A DNA stretch of 64,000 nt from Orobanche coerulescens (GCA_033398695.1 CM065805.1:73252762-73316761); one strand, 5' to 3'. Shown: positions 34,696 through 47,501, counted from the stretch's first letter. Notes: generated from the sequence alone by a model not told the origin. Made by a program: numbers and translations.

Positions 34696-35702
34696 GTTCA
34701 TATTTTGACATAGTTTTAATTTATTGTCTGGTTGTTAGACATATTGATTATTTAGTATATTACATGCTTTATTAATTATTTGATAATTTTTTTTGGTATG
34801 TGTATGGTGTATGGCATGACTATAAATTGACCAATGTGATTGGATAATTTATTTTCTTATGGGTTGGTTTTACGACCCGCGTGTCGTTTAATTATAATTG
34901 GTTTTACGGCCTGCGTGTCGTTTGCACTTCTTGTAATTTAATTTACTAGTGTAGTATTAAATTTCATTAATGTAATGAAGACAAGAAGGACGAGAAGGAC
35001 GGACTTGAGGAGCAAATTGATCGCGTATGACGTTCCAAGGAGTTTGGAAGATCAATGAAGACCATATTTAACCCTTTAGATGACCTTTGTCATTTTCATG
35101 TTGGCTCATGAAAATCACGTTAGGATTATGGTCATGCTATACACGGTCCTATGCTTTCATTGCCATGTGATGCGATGTATGTTTAAATTTATGCATGTAT
35201 GTGATGCTATATATGTTTAGAGTATGTTAGCAAACATAGATATTAACATAGGATAAAAATCCCTCGTTAAAATTTTAAAATGCCGTTCATTTGAAAAACA
35301 CCTATCAAGACTTCGATCATCATGACTGGGTCATTCCAAAGTTGGGCACTCGGATTATCTTAGTAAGGTAGGATAGGTAATGGTGATACCTATACGTTTA
35401 ATGAATTTGGAAATCAAAATAGTTTTGAACCTTAAGTCATAAGATGGGATTATAACATGCTTGGGCATACGATGCCAAATCTCACGATATAATCTAAGAG
35501 TTACATATGATGTAATCGATAAAGAGTTATCTACCTAAAGTAGCTCAATTCTAGGCATCATGCCAAAGCTGAGTTTAGGATTGTGCGAAATGGGATCTTA
35601 GCCCACTAAAATTACAAATGTTGTAAATTGAGGGTACTTTGTTTTAGTGAGAGTATTTTTCGAGAAATAAAATAATGTGACTAAATATTTTGCATATTGA
35701 AT
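34696..35702 (+). other. Rest of copia D leader, no gene seen
   Basis: About 1 kb of AT-rich untranslated sequence. GGTTTTACGRCCYGCGTGTCG occurs twice near 34865-34925. Otherwise I see no motif until the gag start at 35703. Confidence 0.7.
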
Positions 35703-36545
35703 TTTGTAGAATGGCATCAAACAACACATCCACCATTTCACTACGATTTGTCCTTGAGAAGGACAAGCTCAAAGAAAACGGCAGCAACTATCTGGATTGG
35801 ATCCGGAGCCTGAGAATAGTTCTCAAGCAAGAAAAAAAGTTGTATGTTCTTGAGGAAGAAATTCCCAATGAGCCAGCTGACAATGCAAACAAAGCAACAA
35901 AAGACAAATAGAAGAAACATTGTGATGATTCCATTGATGTTGGTTGTCTTATATTGGCCACCATTTGTCCAGAACTTCAGAAGAATCTGGAGTAAATGGA
36001 AGCTTATGAGCTAAATGCTCACCTCAAGGAAACTTTCTCGAAGCATGCTAGGCAAGAGAGGTATGAGACCTTTCAAGCCTTATATGCTTGCAAGATGGTT
36101 GAGGGGACATCTGTCAGCGCTCACATGCTCAACATGAAAGGATATATTGATCATCTTTAAAGGCTTGGTTTTCCACTTTCTAAGGAGCACTCCACGGATG
36201 TGATCCTAAACTCATTGCCCAAAAGTTTCGGTCAGTTCATTATGAACTATAATTTGAATGATATGGAGAAGTTCATTGCTGAACTGCATGGAATGCTTAA
36301 AATGGCTGAGCAGAATATTAAGAAGAAACCAAGCCATGTGTTGATGGTCAGCAAAGGGAAATCCTTTAAGAACAAAAGCAAGGGCAAGGGTAAGGCAAAA
36401 GTTGCCAAATCTAAAGACCCTACTAGGAAATCCACAGGTATATTTGTTATAGAAGTAACTTATCTACCTCTAACTCCTGGGTATTAGATACTGGATGTGG
36501 ATCTCACATTTGTATAAATGTGCAGGGGTTGAGAAGCAGTAGACC
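35703..36545 (+). pseudogene. Ty1/copia gag and start of protease, element D
   Basis: Start at the second Met of the frame (MASNNTSTISLRFVLEKDKL). Gag shows NYLDWIRSLRIVLKQEKKLY, ARQERYETFQALYACKM, MLNMKGYIDHL and LPKSFGQFIMNYNLNDMEK. Three stops near 35909, 35995 and 36158 leave the frame intact, and at least two fit CAG/CAA to stop. After the basic segment (GKGKAKVAKSKDPTRK) the zinc knuckle is missing. The sequence then jumps to STGIFVIEV and, in another frame, the protease motif LDTGCGSHIC. Homology ends near 36545. Confidence 0.9.
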
Positions 36546-36659
36546 TTCAGCCGTGCTTTTGAAAATAGTTTTCTAAGCAAAAGATTTTATAAGTCTATTC
36601 ACCCCCCTAGACTTATATCTAACGCCTTGTGACCTATATTTTGAACTCATCCCAGATAA
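36546..36659. other. Short junction sequence, possible copia LTR end
   Basis: It contains AAGTCTATTCACCCCCCTAG, a run like those near the 3' ends of some copia LTRs (a similar one is on the minus strand at 39818-39840). Too short to classify. Confidence 0.35.
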
Positions 36660-36699
36660 TTGTACGGTCTTAAAGGTCATGACCTCCCACCAATCTACA

Positions 36700-37095
36700 G
36701 CTTTCCCATCAAGGGGGTACTGGGAATAACTATCATTCTCGCATCAGGACAAGCTACAATGTCAAAACTCCCCCCAAGTGGAAAAGCTAGTTTTCCGAGT
36801 GTAACGAATCAGAGACACCATCAAAGCAAGGGAGATGCATATGCTTCACCTCTTGGAGCCACTTACTGGATTCGTTATCCGAAATAGGAGGCTGATTCTG
36901 ATGTCCACACTGAGCTATATGTGCCAGCTGAGCCACCACTTATTGAAGAATGATGACATCTCCAATACTAGCATTACATGCAGGCGCATTCCTCTCACTG
37001 AGTGAATCGTCCTCACGGCCATCTCTACTAGGATAATTAGAATTCAATGAATGATTCGCTTCAACACGGCCACAACCGCATTGTAAAACTCTACC
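36700..37095 (-). pseudogene. Ty3/gypsy gag N-terminal remnant
   Basis: A minus-strand frame reads a serine/asparagine-rich stretch, a stop (near 36948), then VAQLAHIAQCGHQNQPPISD, SSKWLQEVKHMHLPCFDGVS and SENWLFHL. This fits the region where gypsy gag goes from a disordered N-terminus into the capsid (P-x-F-x-G...ENWL). Too short and decayed to assign to a particular element. Confidence 0.6.
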
Positions 37096-37577
37096 TTTTC
37101 GATCCTAAATTTTATTCCTACAATAAATAAAATTATATTCATTACATAAAAGGTCACTACTATTACTAATTAAGTGTGATCATAATTTATTTATCTATTT
37201 AGTCATTTTCTGAGAATTTAATATTTATTAAGTACTAATATTTAATTAAAGCCAAACTAAATTATTAATTCACAGATTGGTCTTACAAATAAACACCTAA
37301 CAATTAGATTAAATATTAAATATTATGGACCTAATGTCCACACTTAACCTTAATTGAAGCCCAAAATCAAAGCTTGACTCAACTTAAACTTCAACATATG
37401 AGTCCGAAATTTATATACATTATAATTAATACATATAATTAATAAATAATATAAATTCAACCATGGAGGGAGAGTGGTGATGTGGAATTCAATTTTGATG
37501 TGTCCTTAAGCAAGCATAAGTATGGACGCTTGTGTTAACTCTTTAGAGACAATTTATCATTGCCCTCTTTGACCACT

Positions 37578-37680
<103 letters not shown>

Positions 37681-37719
37681 CCTACATTTTCAGTTTTTAT
37701 GCAAAAAAATCAGCAGTTA

Positions 37720-37865
37720 GAGAATAGAGAGAGGGAGAGGGCCGTGAGTTAAGAAAGAGAGAGAAAAAAAGAGAGAAGAAAGAAGAAGAAGAAGAAAGAA
37801 GAAGGAGAAGCACAAGGAAGAAGAAGAAAGAAGAAGAAGAAGAAATAAGAAGAAGAAAGGAGGAG
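37720..37865. repeat. Polypurine GA/GAA tract
   Basis: About 145 bases almost entirely A and G on the plus strand (GAGAGAGGGAGAGG, then repeated GAAGAAGAAG), with only a few interruptions. Confidence 0.93.
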
Positions 37866-38379
37866 GCTAACTTAGTGTTCATATGACCATCAAACAAAAT
37901 AACACAAGCTAATAATCATTATATCACCATCCTCACAAAATTTCATCTTCCATTTTAATCTTTTTATTACTTGTCTAACTCTAATCTAACATGCAACTAT
38001 AAAAATCACATCCTTGATTCTATGATGAATCGTCCAAACCATAGGAGGGCAAGGAGGAGACATTATTACAAGTACAAGACCTAGAACACTATTTGACCTT
38101 TAAGAGAAGGGGTGGATGAAATACTTTTCTAAACTTGAATAGAACTTAATATTTTAGTGATTCATGTAATTTTTCTAAAATATGTTCATATGATACGAAA
38201 AATAATATGTCCAGTTGTCATAAAATAAAATGCTAGGATTTGACATGCTCAAAGTTGCATTGTATTGCAATAACAATTAATTATGCAATTGTTGTGTATG
38301 TTGATGCATATTTTGAATTTTCTGAATTCTTCAGGTATAATAAGAAAATAATCATTCGTGTAATCATGCTCCAATACTC

Positions 38380-39110
38380 GTTCAAGCTCGATCGGGGCTC
38401 TCAGGCATGTCATGCACATAGTCAAAAAATTTACTTGACACGATGAATTGTGACAGCCCAAATTGAGGTCAGACGATTATAACAAATATCATGAAACAAA
38501 AATAAATACACGGAAAATTCCATAAACACATACTCGCATTCAAATTGCAAATAATACACGCACCAAATAATAATTACATGCCCCTGGAATACGCATTGTC
38601 GGGGAAAAATAACATATCAGTATACACACTACCGGTAAAAGAAACATATCAAGGTACACAATATTAGTAATCACATTGGTCCATTAGTTAATTATATTTA
38701 ATTTATCAATCACAATCCCCGGGATACACACTACGTATCAAGATACAAACTTCTGGTAAAAAAAGTTTAAAAAGATACACACTGCTGGTTTTCACAAAGT
38801 ACTGCACTAGATACCCACTACCAGCTCCGTGGTGGATCACAAACACAATTATAAAAGTGTAGAATCACATAATAATAAATTGATCTCATAATATCAGTTA
38901 TCATAGTCCAACAAAGTAGCGAGCTTGCCTTAATTCCGACGAGTGCTAAATTCCGATCGCACGTGTCCACGAACTCAATGGATCCAAAAGTCTGAATATC
39001 TATCACACCCTAAAACAAAATTCAATTGATAAATTATATCTTTAATATACTTGTCGGGAAAATTTCTATTAGTTTTGATAAATGCAGCACACTACAGTAG
39101 TTATCCTACA
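38380..39110 (-). repeat. Decayed minus-strand gypsy LTR remnant
   Basis: A stretch with GTCATGCACATAGTCAAAAA...TTACTTGACACGA...GAGGTCAGACGAT aligns by eye with 12808-12868 of LTR G (GTCCTGCACATATTCAACAAA...GCCTGGCACGA...TAGGTCAGACAAAT). Further right, ATACACACTACNGGT-type short repeats and CTTGCCTTAATTCCGACGAG resemble the LTR interior (ACTTACCTCAAGTCCGACGAG). Limits approximate. Confidence 0.65.
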
Positions 39111-39239
39111 ACTTACATCATACAACATTGATCCAACATCGTTCATTCAGCAGCATATTGAAGTTCAACCCATCTATATCAGAAGCTCCTGATTGGCTAT
39201 TACAGTAATTCTTACTTAGGAAAAGTAAAGTGTAAAATC

Positions 39240-39580
39240 CAACAGGAAAGCACTTAGACTTCAAACTGTTGTGAGATAAGTCATTTTATATTTACAATGT
39301 ATTCACAGTTTTAAAGAGCATTTAATGCTGATGGAGACAACATCTCATACAACCAAGACTATGGTACGCTGAAGGCCAAAAGAATGTCTGAAGCATTTAA
39401 TGCTGACAAGATAGAATACTTAATTCAAACATTCATCCATTGCCAATCTAAAGCATCCATATCTTACCAACTCGTGAACAACTACATTTATAATAGAACT
39501 ATTTTCAGTCTTATAAATAGCCCAATAGAGGACTTTCTCACAAAAAAGTGCGAGCACTTACAATTCTAGCAGTTAAAAAG

Positions 39581-39629
<49 letters not shown>

Positions 39630-39785
39630 TCAAGCCTACTATCGAAGAGATTGATAGTCCTCAGCGAAGAGAACAACACACTATAGCCAGTGGATTAAAG
39701 CCTACAACCACTGTTCAAGACTCGATCTATCTATATTCGATGTTGAGAGTTACTCCTGTGTGGACTAACAAAGCGAGCTAATTCT
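39240..39785 (+). repeat. Plus-strand copia-type LTR remnant with TATA box
   Basis: TTATAAATAGCCC near 39511-39523 has a mirror counterpart on the opposite strand (CTATTTATAACC near 40467). GCATTTAATGCT-type words occur in both pieces. A pure CT microsatellite (39586-39627) lies inside. Boundaries are approximate and assignment to copia is inferred from the neighbour. Confidence 0.5.
39586..39627. repeat. (CT)n microsatellite
   Basis: About 42 bases of uninterrupted CT dinucleotides within the LTR remnant. Confidence 0.97.
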
Positions 39786-39799
39786 GACCTTTTGGCCAC

Positions 39800-40999
39800 A
39801 ATATACAGTAATAACAGCTTGGGGGGTTGAATAAGTGTATCTTTTTTGAAGTTTATTTACGTAGCAGAAGTCTAATGTTAAGTTGTTAATACAGCAACTG
39901 AATAATCTCCTGTTATCTTGGTACGTACTAGGTTTTCATAATATGTACACATAAATCACACAGGCAGATACAAAACAGTAAATGCCAAAATGTAAAGACA
40001 CACTATTTAAATTGGTCCCTCTACATCCACTGGTTCTCCACACATGAGTAAAATGTTTATTAAAATCACGGCATACACAACTGTAACTTTAACTAAACGC
40101 GTCGTTTTACCATTCACACATATTGGCTTCGCTTCTTCGACATGCTTCTTCTCACACAGATTAAAGCTTCGACTTTTGTGCTATTCGTCCCACACAGGTC
40201 AGAGATAGCAAGGCTTAGTCCACACATGGATAAGTAAACTCAACAATAGGTTTGGTATAACCAGATCAAACAACAGTTGTATGCTTGATGAGCGCTCGCT
40301 GTAAGTGTACTTTTTGCATTGAGGACTTTGTATATTTCTTCTCTTGATGAAGCTGTATGCTCGTATAAATATATTGCCCTTGTAGGCTTGATATTTAGAT
40401 TGTCAGGGTGTTAAGGCGTCAAATGTATATATTGTCAAGTTAGCAATGTCCTCTTGGTTGGGGCTATTTATAACCTTGGAAATAGATCCATTATAAATGT
40501 AGATGTTGGCCGTTTGGTGAGATTGAGACTACTCTGATTGGAGGCTTCAGAATATTTCGAATTAAAGGCGATTCGCATGAATGCTTCAGACATTGTTTTT
40601 GCCTAGCATTAAATGTTCTTCAGAATTTAGTCTCTTCGGCCACATTAAATGTTGTCCTATAAGCATTAAATGCTACTTTAACCGTGAATACTTGTGAAAA
40701 AAAAATGTTTGCTTTATAAACGGTTTAAAGTTTCTTCAGTCCTGTTGGATTTGTATTTTACTTTTTTTTTAAGTAAAACCCTTACAACATGTTTGCTATA
40801 TCCAATATCTTCATCTTTTGTTGTATCTTGACGATTGCGCTGTATGAAAGGACTCTTGACTTTGCTAGAAGATTTTTCGCTATATGGACAGACTGTATGA
40901 TATTCTCCTAACAAATTCAATACTTAGACCGATATTCTGAATTGGAAGATCTTACTATATGAGGCGATAATCAAAACACAATGAGGATTTTCCCAACAA
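39800..40999 (-). repeat. Minus-strand copia LTR (SIRE-like), about 1.2 kb
   Basis: On the minus strand the LTR starts TGTTGGGAAAATCCTC at 40999, preceded by a purine-rich tract (AAAAAGAGGGAAAT) at about 41000-41015, as in copia elements with a PPT-TGTTGG junction. A TATA candidate lies on the minus strand near 40465-40475 (GGTTATAAATAGCCCC). The far end carries ACTTATTCAACCCCCC near 39818-39840. The exact left limit is not visible. Confidence 0.7.
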
Positions 41000-41940
41000 T
41001 TTCCCTCTTTTTGGTAATGTCAAAATTTTCTTAATAGGGAGAGGCTATGTTTAAGTATTCTGTCGAAAGTTCTCATCTTTGAGACTTAGTCTAAATGTAC
41101 GAACTACTCGCAGGCAAGTTCTAAAATGATAAATCCTACAGGACTAAGTGTATTATATTATGATTGGCGCACAGACACAATCTTACAGAAAGTAATCCTA
41201 TTTGAATACAACTTAATCTATGATCTGTTCGCAGACAAGTTCTTACAGATTTGAGACTTTGTCGATGTTTTAACTTTGTAAAACATTTCAACACAAAATA
41301 TAATCAAACTAACAATATTAGATCATGAGCTGTAATCTTTGAGATAAAAATGGTATTTTATTGATAATAGATTACAGTGCTGTTTGGATCAAAGATTACA
41401 TTGGAAGAAGACAGGAAATAGTAATATGCAGAAAGCAGAAGTTCTATCCCCTATATGACTGATGTCTCCAAGTTTTCCGGGAGGGTTCATGTTCGGTTCC
41501 TTTCCACAAGCTGACTAGTGCATCTCTTCCTCGATCCCTGTATAAATTTCTTCCTTCTTGGGATACATAAAAGGAGACAAACCAGTCTTCCGGGTGGGTT
41601 GCCGTTCGCCCTTCAGGATTTCGGATTTCAGTTTTATTTAAAGTGGGAGCCTCGAAAACTATTTGGCGGAATCCTCCAGCATCTTAAATTGATTGAACAT
41701 GGGCGATTCCCTGAAGATAAAACAAAAGTATCTCATCAGTTCATTCTGTTTCCATACCTTCAACTCTTAGGCTGTTGGTTGTCTGTTAGTTGGGAGTTTT
41801 GTCTCTACAGGTTTATGCACACTGTTTTTCTATGGGATGCTAGGATCCTAGAACTCAGGACGAGAACCAGATACCCTGTATCATTTGGCTCCTTGTACTA
41901 GCCCTGGTCCGGCTAGTCTTCCAATGGCAGATGCAACACT
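41000..41940 (-). other. Internal 3' region of the minus-strand copia, no gene recognised
   Basis: Follows the polypurine tract. It contains duplicated segments such as GACTNNGTCTAAATGTACGA/GCAGGCAAGTTCT-type words (41080-41250). The frames present show no known domain. Confidence 0.5.
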
Positions 41941-43718
41941 GTCACTTAAGATGGCCTCCATATCATTCTCTTTCTCCAGCCTCCATCTCCTTCCAACCTC
42001 TCATGCATCTTTCCCCTTTTTGGATGTGTCAAGATCTGAGACCTTGCCATGAATATCCTGAATGATGTCCAATGACTCGACTTGTTTGGTCTTGATATCA
42101 GTGACACAATCGACCAGGCTCGCAAATACTGCTGTGAGGGCATCGCTATTTTGATCATGGGTAGTAAGTTTTGATGCCTGTGAATTCGAGGGTGGATACA
42201 GTCTTGGCCTCAACAACTCGCAAATTCTCTTGCTCCTGTTCCAGGATTCGCTCCTGATGATGCTTCAACTAGTTGAGGGCTTGCCATAAAGTGGTGGGCA
42301 TGATGCGGAAAGACTCTTCCATGTCCTGTATAGCCCTTTGTAGCTTAGAAAGCTCGTCTTGGGTAGTTTCTCTCATCCAATCGAGTTCATTACCGACATC
42401 GTACGAGGCTTTGACAGCATCCTGTAAGAAGACAGTTTCGTGACCGATGGCTTCTAGCTGTTTGATGCAGGCTTCTATGCACGGAGATTTGGGTTGAGCG
42501 AGCTTGGCATTAGAAGGCTCTCCAAGCTGTTTAAGTATAACATTGTGATGACGCCTTTGGGGCTCTTCATCAGCAAGGAAGTCCTCTTCTGATCTAGATG
42601 GGTATTTGTTTGGAGAGGAGTGGGTACCTGTTGCGGAGCACGAACCTCAGATGGTTCTACTTCTGTTGATGAAGAGACAGAGGGACTTATTCCTCTTATC
42701 CCAGAGTATTCTGTAGCCTGGGGTACAGGAAGGACTGGGTCCTCCTGTTGGCTCTCAGCAGCCGCCTATTCCTTAGGAGGGGCCGATTCCTTCTGTTGGA
42801 CGGCGCGGGTCAGGTCGGCTCTGGTAAGAGGGACTGATTCCTCCTAGCCGGGGGCTGATGGTGGTTGCTCGGACTAAGTCCCATGGACATCCGCGACCCT
42901 GGACTGAGCAAATTCCTTTTCACGAGCCTCTTCACGGGTCATCCTCAAACCTATCTGCAGGTCATCGTCGTCTCTGTCTGAGTTAGAGTGATGGCTCTCG
43001 CTTCGTGGCTTGTCGGGGGGGCGGTGACTTCCCTTTCAGTCTATTATTTTCCTTTGCCATAATGCATGAAGTGATTAGTTATTATCAAAAGAGATCATCC
43101 CATCTGATCAAGACTTTCCCCGAAGCGAAGAAGTTGAGACTTATCTACTCGTGATATTTGGCAGCAACTAGCCTTCGACGTTCCAGGTGTCCATGACCTC
43201 CAGAACAAACAACTCTTCCTCTTTCCAGTCCTCCCAGTTGTACAAGGAGTCATATGGAGCGACCAGTATGATTTCGATATCTTGAAGCACTCGAATGCTT
43301 CATCAATCTGGACCTGGAGGAGAGTGTTCTTAATGATATCTGTTGGGGATGGGCTCCAAATAGGAGAGGGTTCTTCTATCTGGTTTGGATTCTCGATAGG
43401 TAAGGGAGCCTGTTAAGAAGCGGGATCCCTAACAGGGTGGGATGCCCTGTCGGGAAAGGGACTCCGTGCAGGTGTGGGAACCCTGTTTGGAGTGGTGATC
43501 GTCGGCTCCAAGGGGGCAACCAATTTAACGGTTACTTAAAGCTTAATAAACATCTTGTAATCCGTGATAGACGTCATAGGCGCAGGATCTGCTGTAGGAG
43601 CAGCCAGAGTTTCTTCTAGAGGGGATGCGGCTTGCGGAATTTCTACTGCAGCAGGTGCAGCATGCGGAACTGCCTCAGTGGCTGTTGTAGCCACCGGGGT
43701 TTCTATAGGTACATCTTC
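41940..43718 (-). pseudogene. Decayed proline/alanine-rich coding remnant (possible extra ORF of a copia)
   Basis: Two minus-strand stretches look protein-coding. One reads from E's LTR border (VPIETPVATTATEAVPHAAP, QAASPLEETLAAP) to about 43100. The other starts at an ATG at 43058-43060 (MAKENNRLKGKSPPPR) and runs with shifts and stops through DRDDDDLQIGLRMTREEARE to LVDCVTDIKTKQVESLDIIQ and DIHGKVSDLD near 42000, a coiled-coil-like segment. No enzyme motif is present. Its place between pol (missing) and the 3' LTR is where SIRE-type copias carry an env-like ORF; that identity is a guess. Confidence 0.4.
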
Positions 43719-46700
43719 TGTAATGCTCCAACCCGGCAAGGGTAGAAACATTACAATATGGTTACACATCAGATACAAACAGATCAAACCAAACAGCAGA
43801 AGTATTAATATAAATTCATCAAGGAGTATCAAAGGGGACTAAAACAACATCCAAATATCCCCAAAACCAAACAAACGAAACTACGATTACAAACGTCCAC
43901 AAATCCGGAAATACGATAAAGAAATAGTATTCATTTATTCAAAGATCTCTAGGGTAGGTCCACACTCTCTCATCCCCAAAGCTAAACCCCGCATGAGCTA
44001 AGTACCTGCCGCATGGAAAGAAAAGCGGCTGAGCATAAAGAGCTCAGTGAGCATATATGAAATAAACAAGCAATACAAAGCAATACGAAATGAGATTACA
44101 TGTGGTGTCAATTGGTTATATCAAGGTTATATCAAAACTATATCAAGGTATATCAAAGGTTTATTAGTGTTAGGTATGAAAAGTTATCAAAGTTTAAATA
44201 TGAAAGATTATCAAAGTTAAGTGTCAAATGATTTCAGTATTTAACCCCCAGGCCCAAACAAAGCCCAAATAAACAAAGTAGTCCAATGGAGTGATCAGCT
44301 CCCCAAATGTGAAGGGACCGCATTGCACGCATGCCCAATCACCAAATATAATATGGCCCAAATGTAGAGTGGCCCAAAATAATCAAATCAAATATCAAAC
44401 AGAGCAAATATAGGATGCATCCATACGCCCCTGTAAGCAGATAACAATAATGATGGCCAAAGCAAATATAATATAAGACGGACGGTGGGGGACATCTCTC
44501 AAATCCCACAGGAGTACATAACATTGGTGCATCAATGCTATGGTTGTGGCTTCTCCACAACAAGTAATACAAAATGCCCGGGTAAATACTGAAAGGGTCA
44601 AATAGTCAAGGTCCCAAATCAAAGTATATATGTCACAGGTCAAAAGTTCAAATCAGATATCAAAGGTTCAAATATAAAGGGACCATATCAAAGGTTCGAA
44701 TCAAGGGTTCAGATACCAAGTCGAAGTCAAAATCAGATATACAATAATGAGGAGAGAGAGAGAGAGTAAGTCATGAGAGAGAAAAGTTGCACCCTTGCTG
44801 AAAGGGTGCGGAATATCTGTACCTTAGTTCCAAAGCAAAAGCAAGGTCAAACAAACAAGGAGAAAAGGATCACTCCCGCTTCACCGACCTAGAAAAGAAT
44901 GGATGCGAATCAAGACGAGCTCATTTCTCATAAGTTACCTCTTTTAGTTATTTTTCCATTTTTTTGTAACTTTCCATATTTAGCAGCTTTCTATTTTAGG
45001 TAACTTTCTATTTTAGCAGGTTATCAAAATTAGCGAGTTTTCTCGATATAGACATGTTCTAAATAGTTAGTTATTCATCTCATAAAGTTTTCATGTCATG
45101 TTAAGTTATGGATTTCATTTTATGCATGTTTTCCAAGATTAGGGTTTCTTATGACAAGTCTTCAAAATTTAGGGTTAAAAGTGTCAATAATGAAAGTGAA
45201 GGGTCAAAACTGAATGTAAACACTCAAATACACATATATACAGCCCATACACTTCAAGTATCACATATATACACATTACACCCTCAAGTATCACAAGTTA
45301 CAAAAATAACCCTAATACGCCCTGGTTTCCACAATTAAACCATTGATTATCAAAACTAGCATGTAAGGCCCATAATTATTCCAAAGTGTCAAAAACAGCC
45401 CCTAACACATTATTCCAGCCAAAACATGCATATATTCATCATATTTACATTATTAGTCCCTCTAGGTATCATATTTACAATATAAACCTTCTAATCATCA
45501 ATTATCTCTTATGTTTCATAATTTCAGCTTTTAAACACAAATAAGTCACCAATATACGAATTTTTATTCCATACTAGAACTACAAAATAAAATTTTTAAA
45601 ATTTCTTACATGTACTTGAATGTCTTTAGAACCAACACGAATTTTTCCAGAATTTATCAGTTAGTATAAGCCTATATTAAAAATACCCAAACCCAGACTA
45701 CTCAGAAAAACCGACCAGCAGCAGTACCTAAAGACTATCCGCCTCAACGGCCTATCATTTCATTCAGGAAAAATCCACAAAAATTTCAGGAAGTCACACA
45801 TAACCTAAATATAAGTAGAGCTCCTAACTCCTTATGGTCTGAACATGAAAAATCATAAACCACGACTGAAATTTAATTCTGCAAACACAGTTTTGACATA
45901 TCGTCTCATAAAATTCAAAAATAGGACAAAATCAAATTCAAATCCATCCAAACCAATTGGAATACTTAACTAAGACCCTAAACTGAGTTTAAAAACAAAA
46001 ATACCGAATTAAACATTAATAGAATTCGTTTGGTGATGCATACATATTCGATTATCAAAGATGTCCAAGTCAATTAATTCATTTAAACCCTAATTTATCT
46101 AATTCTTTTTAATCCATTTATTTATATGATCGTAACACATCATATATTCAGAAAATAAACATCAAAAACACATCAAACTAATTCTCATATGAATCCAACA
46201 AGATCAATAACAAAACATTCATACGATTCATAACAATTTCATGGTTATTTCTTAGCAGATTTATATAGGTTTTTTTTATCACATGAATTAAGGATCAAAA
46301 GAGTGAATCATAATCACAAGAACATACCAAATAGGACTGAAATAAACATGACCAAGAATTGGGCCAAACAAATCAACCAAAACCGAATCAAAACCCTTCC
46401 AAGATGATGTGTGGATCGAATGGGGAGGGAAAACCAAGAACCAGACCACCAAACGCTTCCAAACAAATTCCAATGTGCACCAAACTTCCTTCCGAACATG
46501 TAGGATTAATCACCAAGAATTGGAGAGCAAAATTTTAAGGTGTGTGTGTGTGTGTCGTGACCTAGGAGAGAGGAGGGAGAGGATGGTTTTATTTTTGGGT
46601 CAAATGGGGTATAAGGAAGGTGTATAAAAGGTTTTAATGTGATTAAAGAGGTTACCAAAACTCAAGGGATTTAACTATCCCTTTACACGGCACAACAAGA

Positions 46701-47041
46701 GGGGGGGGGGAGGTCAAAGTTTTCAAAATTTATTATTTTCATACTTTGGTTAGTTACAATTATGCATTTTACAAGTTATGTACAAGTTTTATTAGTTTTG
46801 GACCCCTTTAGGTCAAGTAACATGTAATACATGTGCTTTAATTCAAATTTCACATTCTTGAGTTCATATGATGTGTAATAGCTCAATTATCATTTACTTG
46901 AAGTTACATATTCATATTTATGATTGTACCTTAACCGTTTTTTATTTAGGGCTTGTTTAGTAAACGTTCACATTTCTTAAAATTTTCAAACTGGAGGGCA
47001 TTTTAGTAATTTAGACGTAGTATGGAGAAGTGGGTTTTACA
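43719..47041 (-). repeat. 3' LTR of element E (3323 bp)
   Basis: Plus-strand ends are TGTAATGCTCC and GTGGGTTTTACA; the polypurine complement (CTATTCCCTCCTC) follows at 47043. It aligns with 60984-64000 nearly throughout, with scattered substitutions and small indels. It has short ATATCAAAG-type repeats (44120-44220), GT and G runs (46538-46554, 46700-46710) and a minus-strand TATA candidate CTTTTATACACC near 46622-46633. No palindrome cluster like those of 1, G and F. Confidence 0.95.
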
Positions 47042-47121
47042 ACTATTCCCTCCTCAAAAGAATTTTCTTCCTCGAAAATTGAAAAGGGAAAGGTACCGAA
47101 ACAAAACGAAAGCATACCAGA

Positions 47122-47501
47122 CTACAAAGGGAAATGAGGGTAGCTGGCTCGCATAGACTCCTCGGTCTCCCAAGTCGCCTCGCGTGGTGGATGGTTCTTC
47201 CAGAGAACCTTAACAAAACGGATCACTTTATTCCTCACGACTCTCTCATGTCTATCAAGAATGGCTTCCGGTTCTTCCGGAAGTGACATGTCCAGTTGAA
47301 TCTGATCCAAAGGATATGACACCACATGTAAAGGATGGTAGTTATAACCCCGCAACAAAGATACATGAAAAACGTTATGCACATGAGCAAGCTGAGGTGG
47401 AAGAGCCAATCGATAAGACACCTCGCCAACACGTTCCAAAATCTCTAAAGGACCAATAAAATGAGGACTCAATTTGCCGTTAATACCAAAACGCTTAACA
47501 C
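47122..47501 (-). pseudogene. Integrase C-terminus and chromodomain of element E (distal piece)
   Basis: The GPY/F-type module (SPHFIGPLEILERVGEVSYR) and a chromodomain-like tail (RFVKVLWKNHPPREATWETE) end at a stop before 47122. The upstream part of the same protein lies at 55923 and beyond, separated by F. Subtracting F plus one target copy (8421 bp) leaves a multiple of three, so the frame was continuous before F arrived. Confidence 0.95.
47497..47501. repeat. Left target-site duplication of element F (AACAC)
   Basis: AACAC before TGTGATACCC is repeated exactly at 55918-55922 after the other LTR end. Confidence 0.97.

Larger units (their letters stand above)
32541..36545 (+). mobile_element. 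Ty1/copia element D (5' part only)
   Basis: 5' LTR (32541-34038), PBS (34040-34052), a long leader (to 35702), gag and the first protease motif. Sequence diverges near 36545 and no 3' LTR of this family was found. It inserted into LTR H; the bases before it are GAGGA. The LTR and gag differ clearly from copia A, B, C and J. Confidence 0.9.

Noticed and set aside
37697..37897. A minus-strand Ser/Leu/Phe ORF resembling a membrane protein
   Set aside because: It is the complement of a GA/GAA microsatellite.
39548..39781. An ORF with a (SL)n stretch
   Set aside because: It spans a CT microsatellite within an LTR remnant.
41518..41901. A 127-codon plus-strand ORF
   Set aside because: No recognisable domain, and the neighbouring coding signal is on the minus strand.
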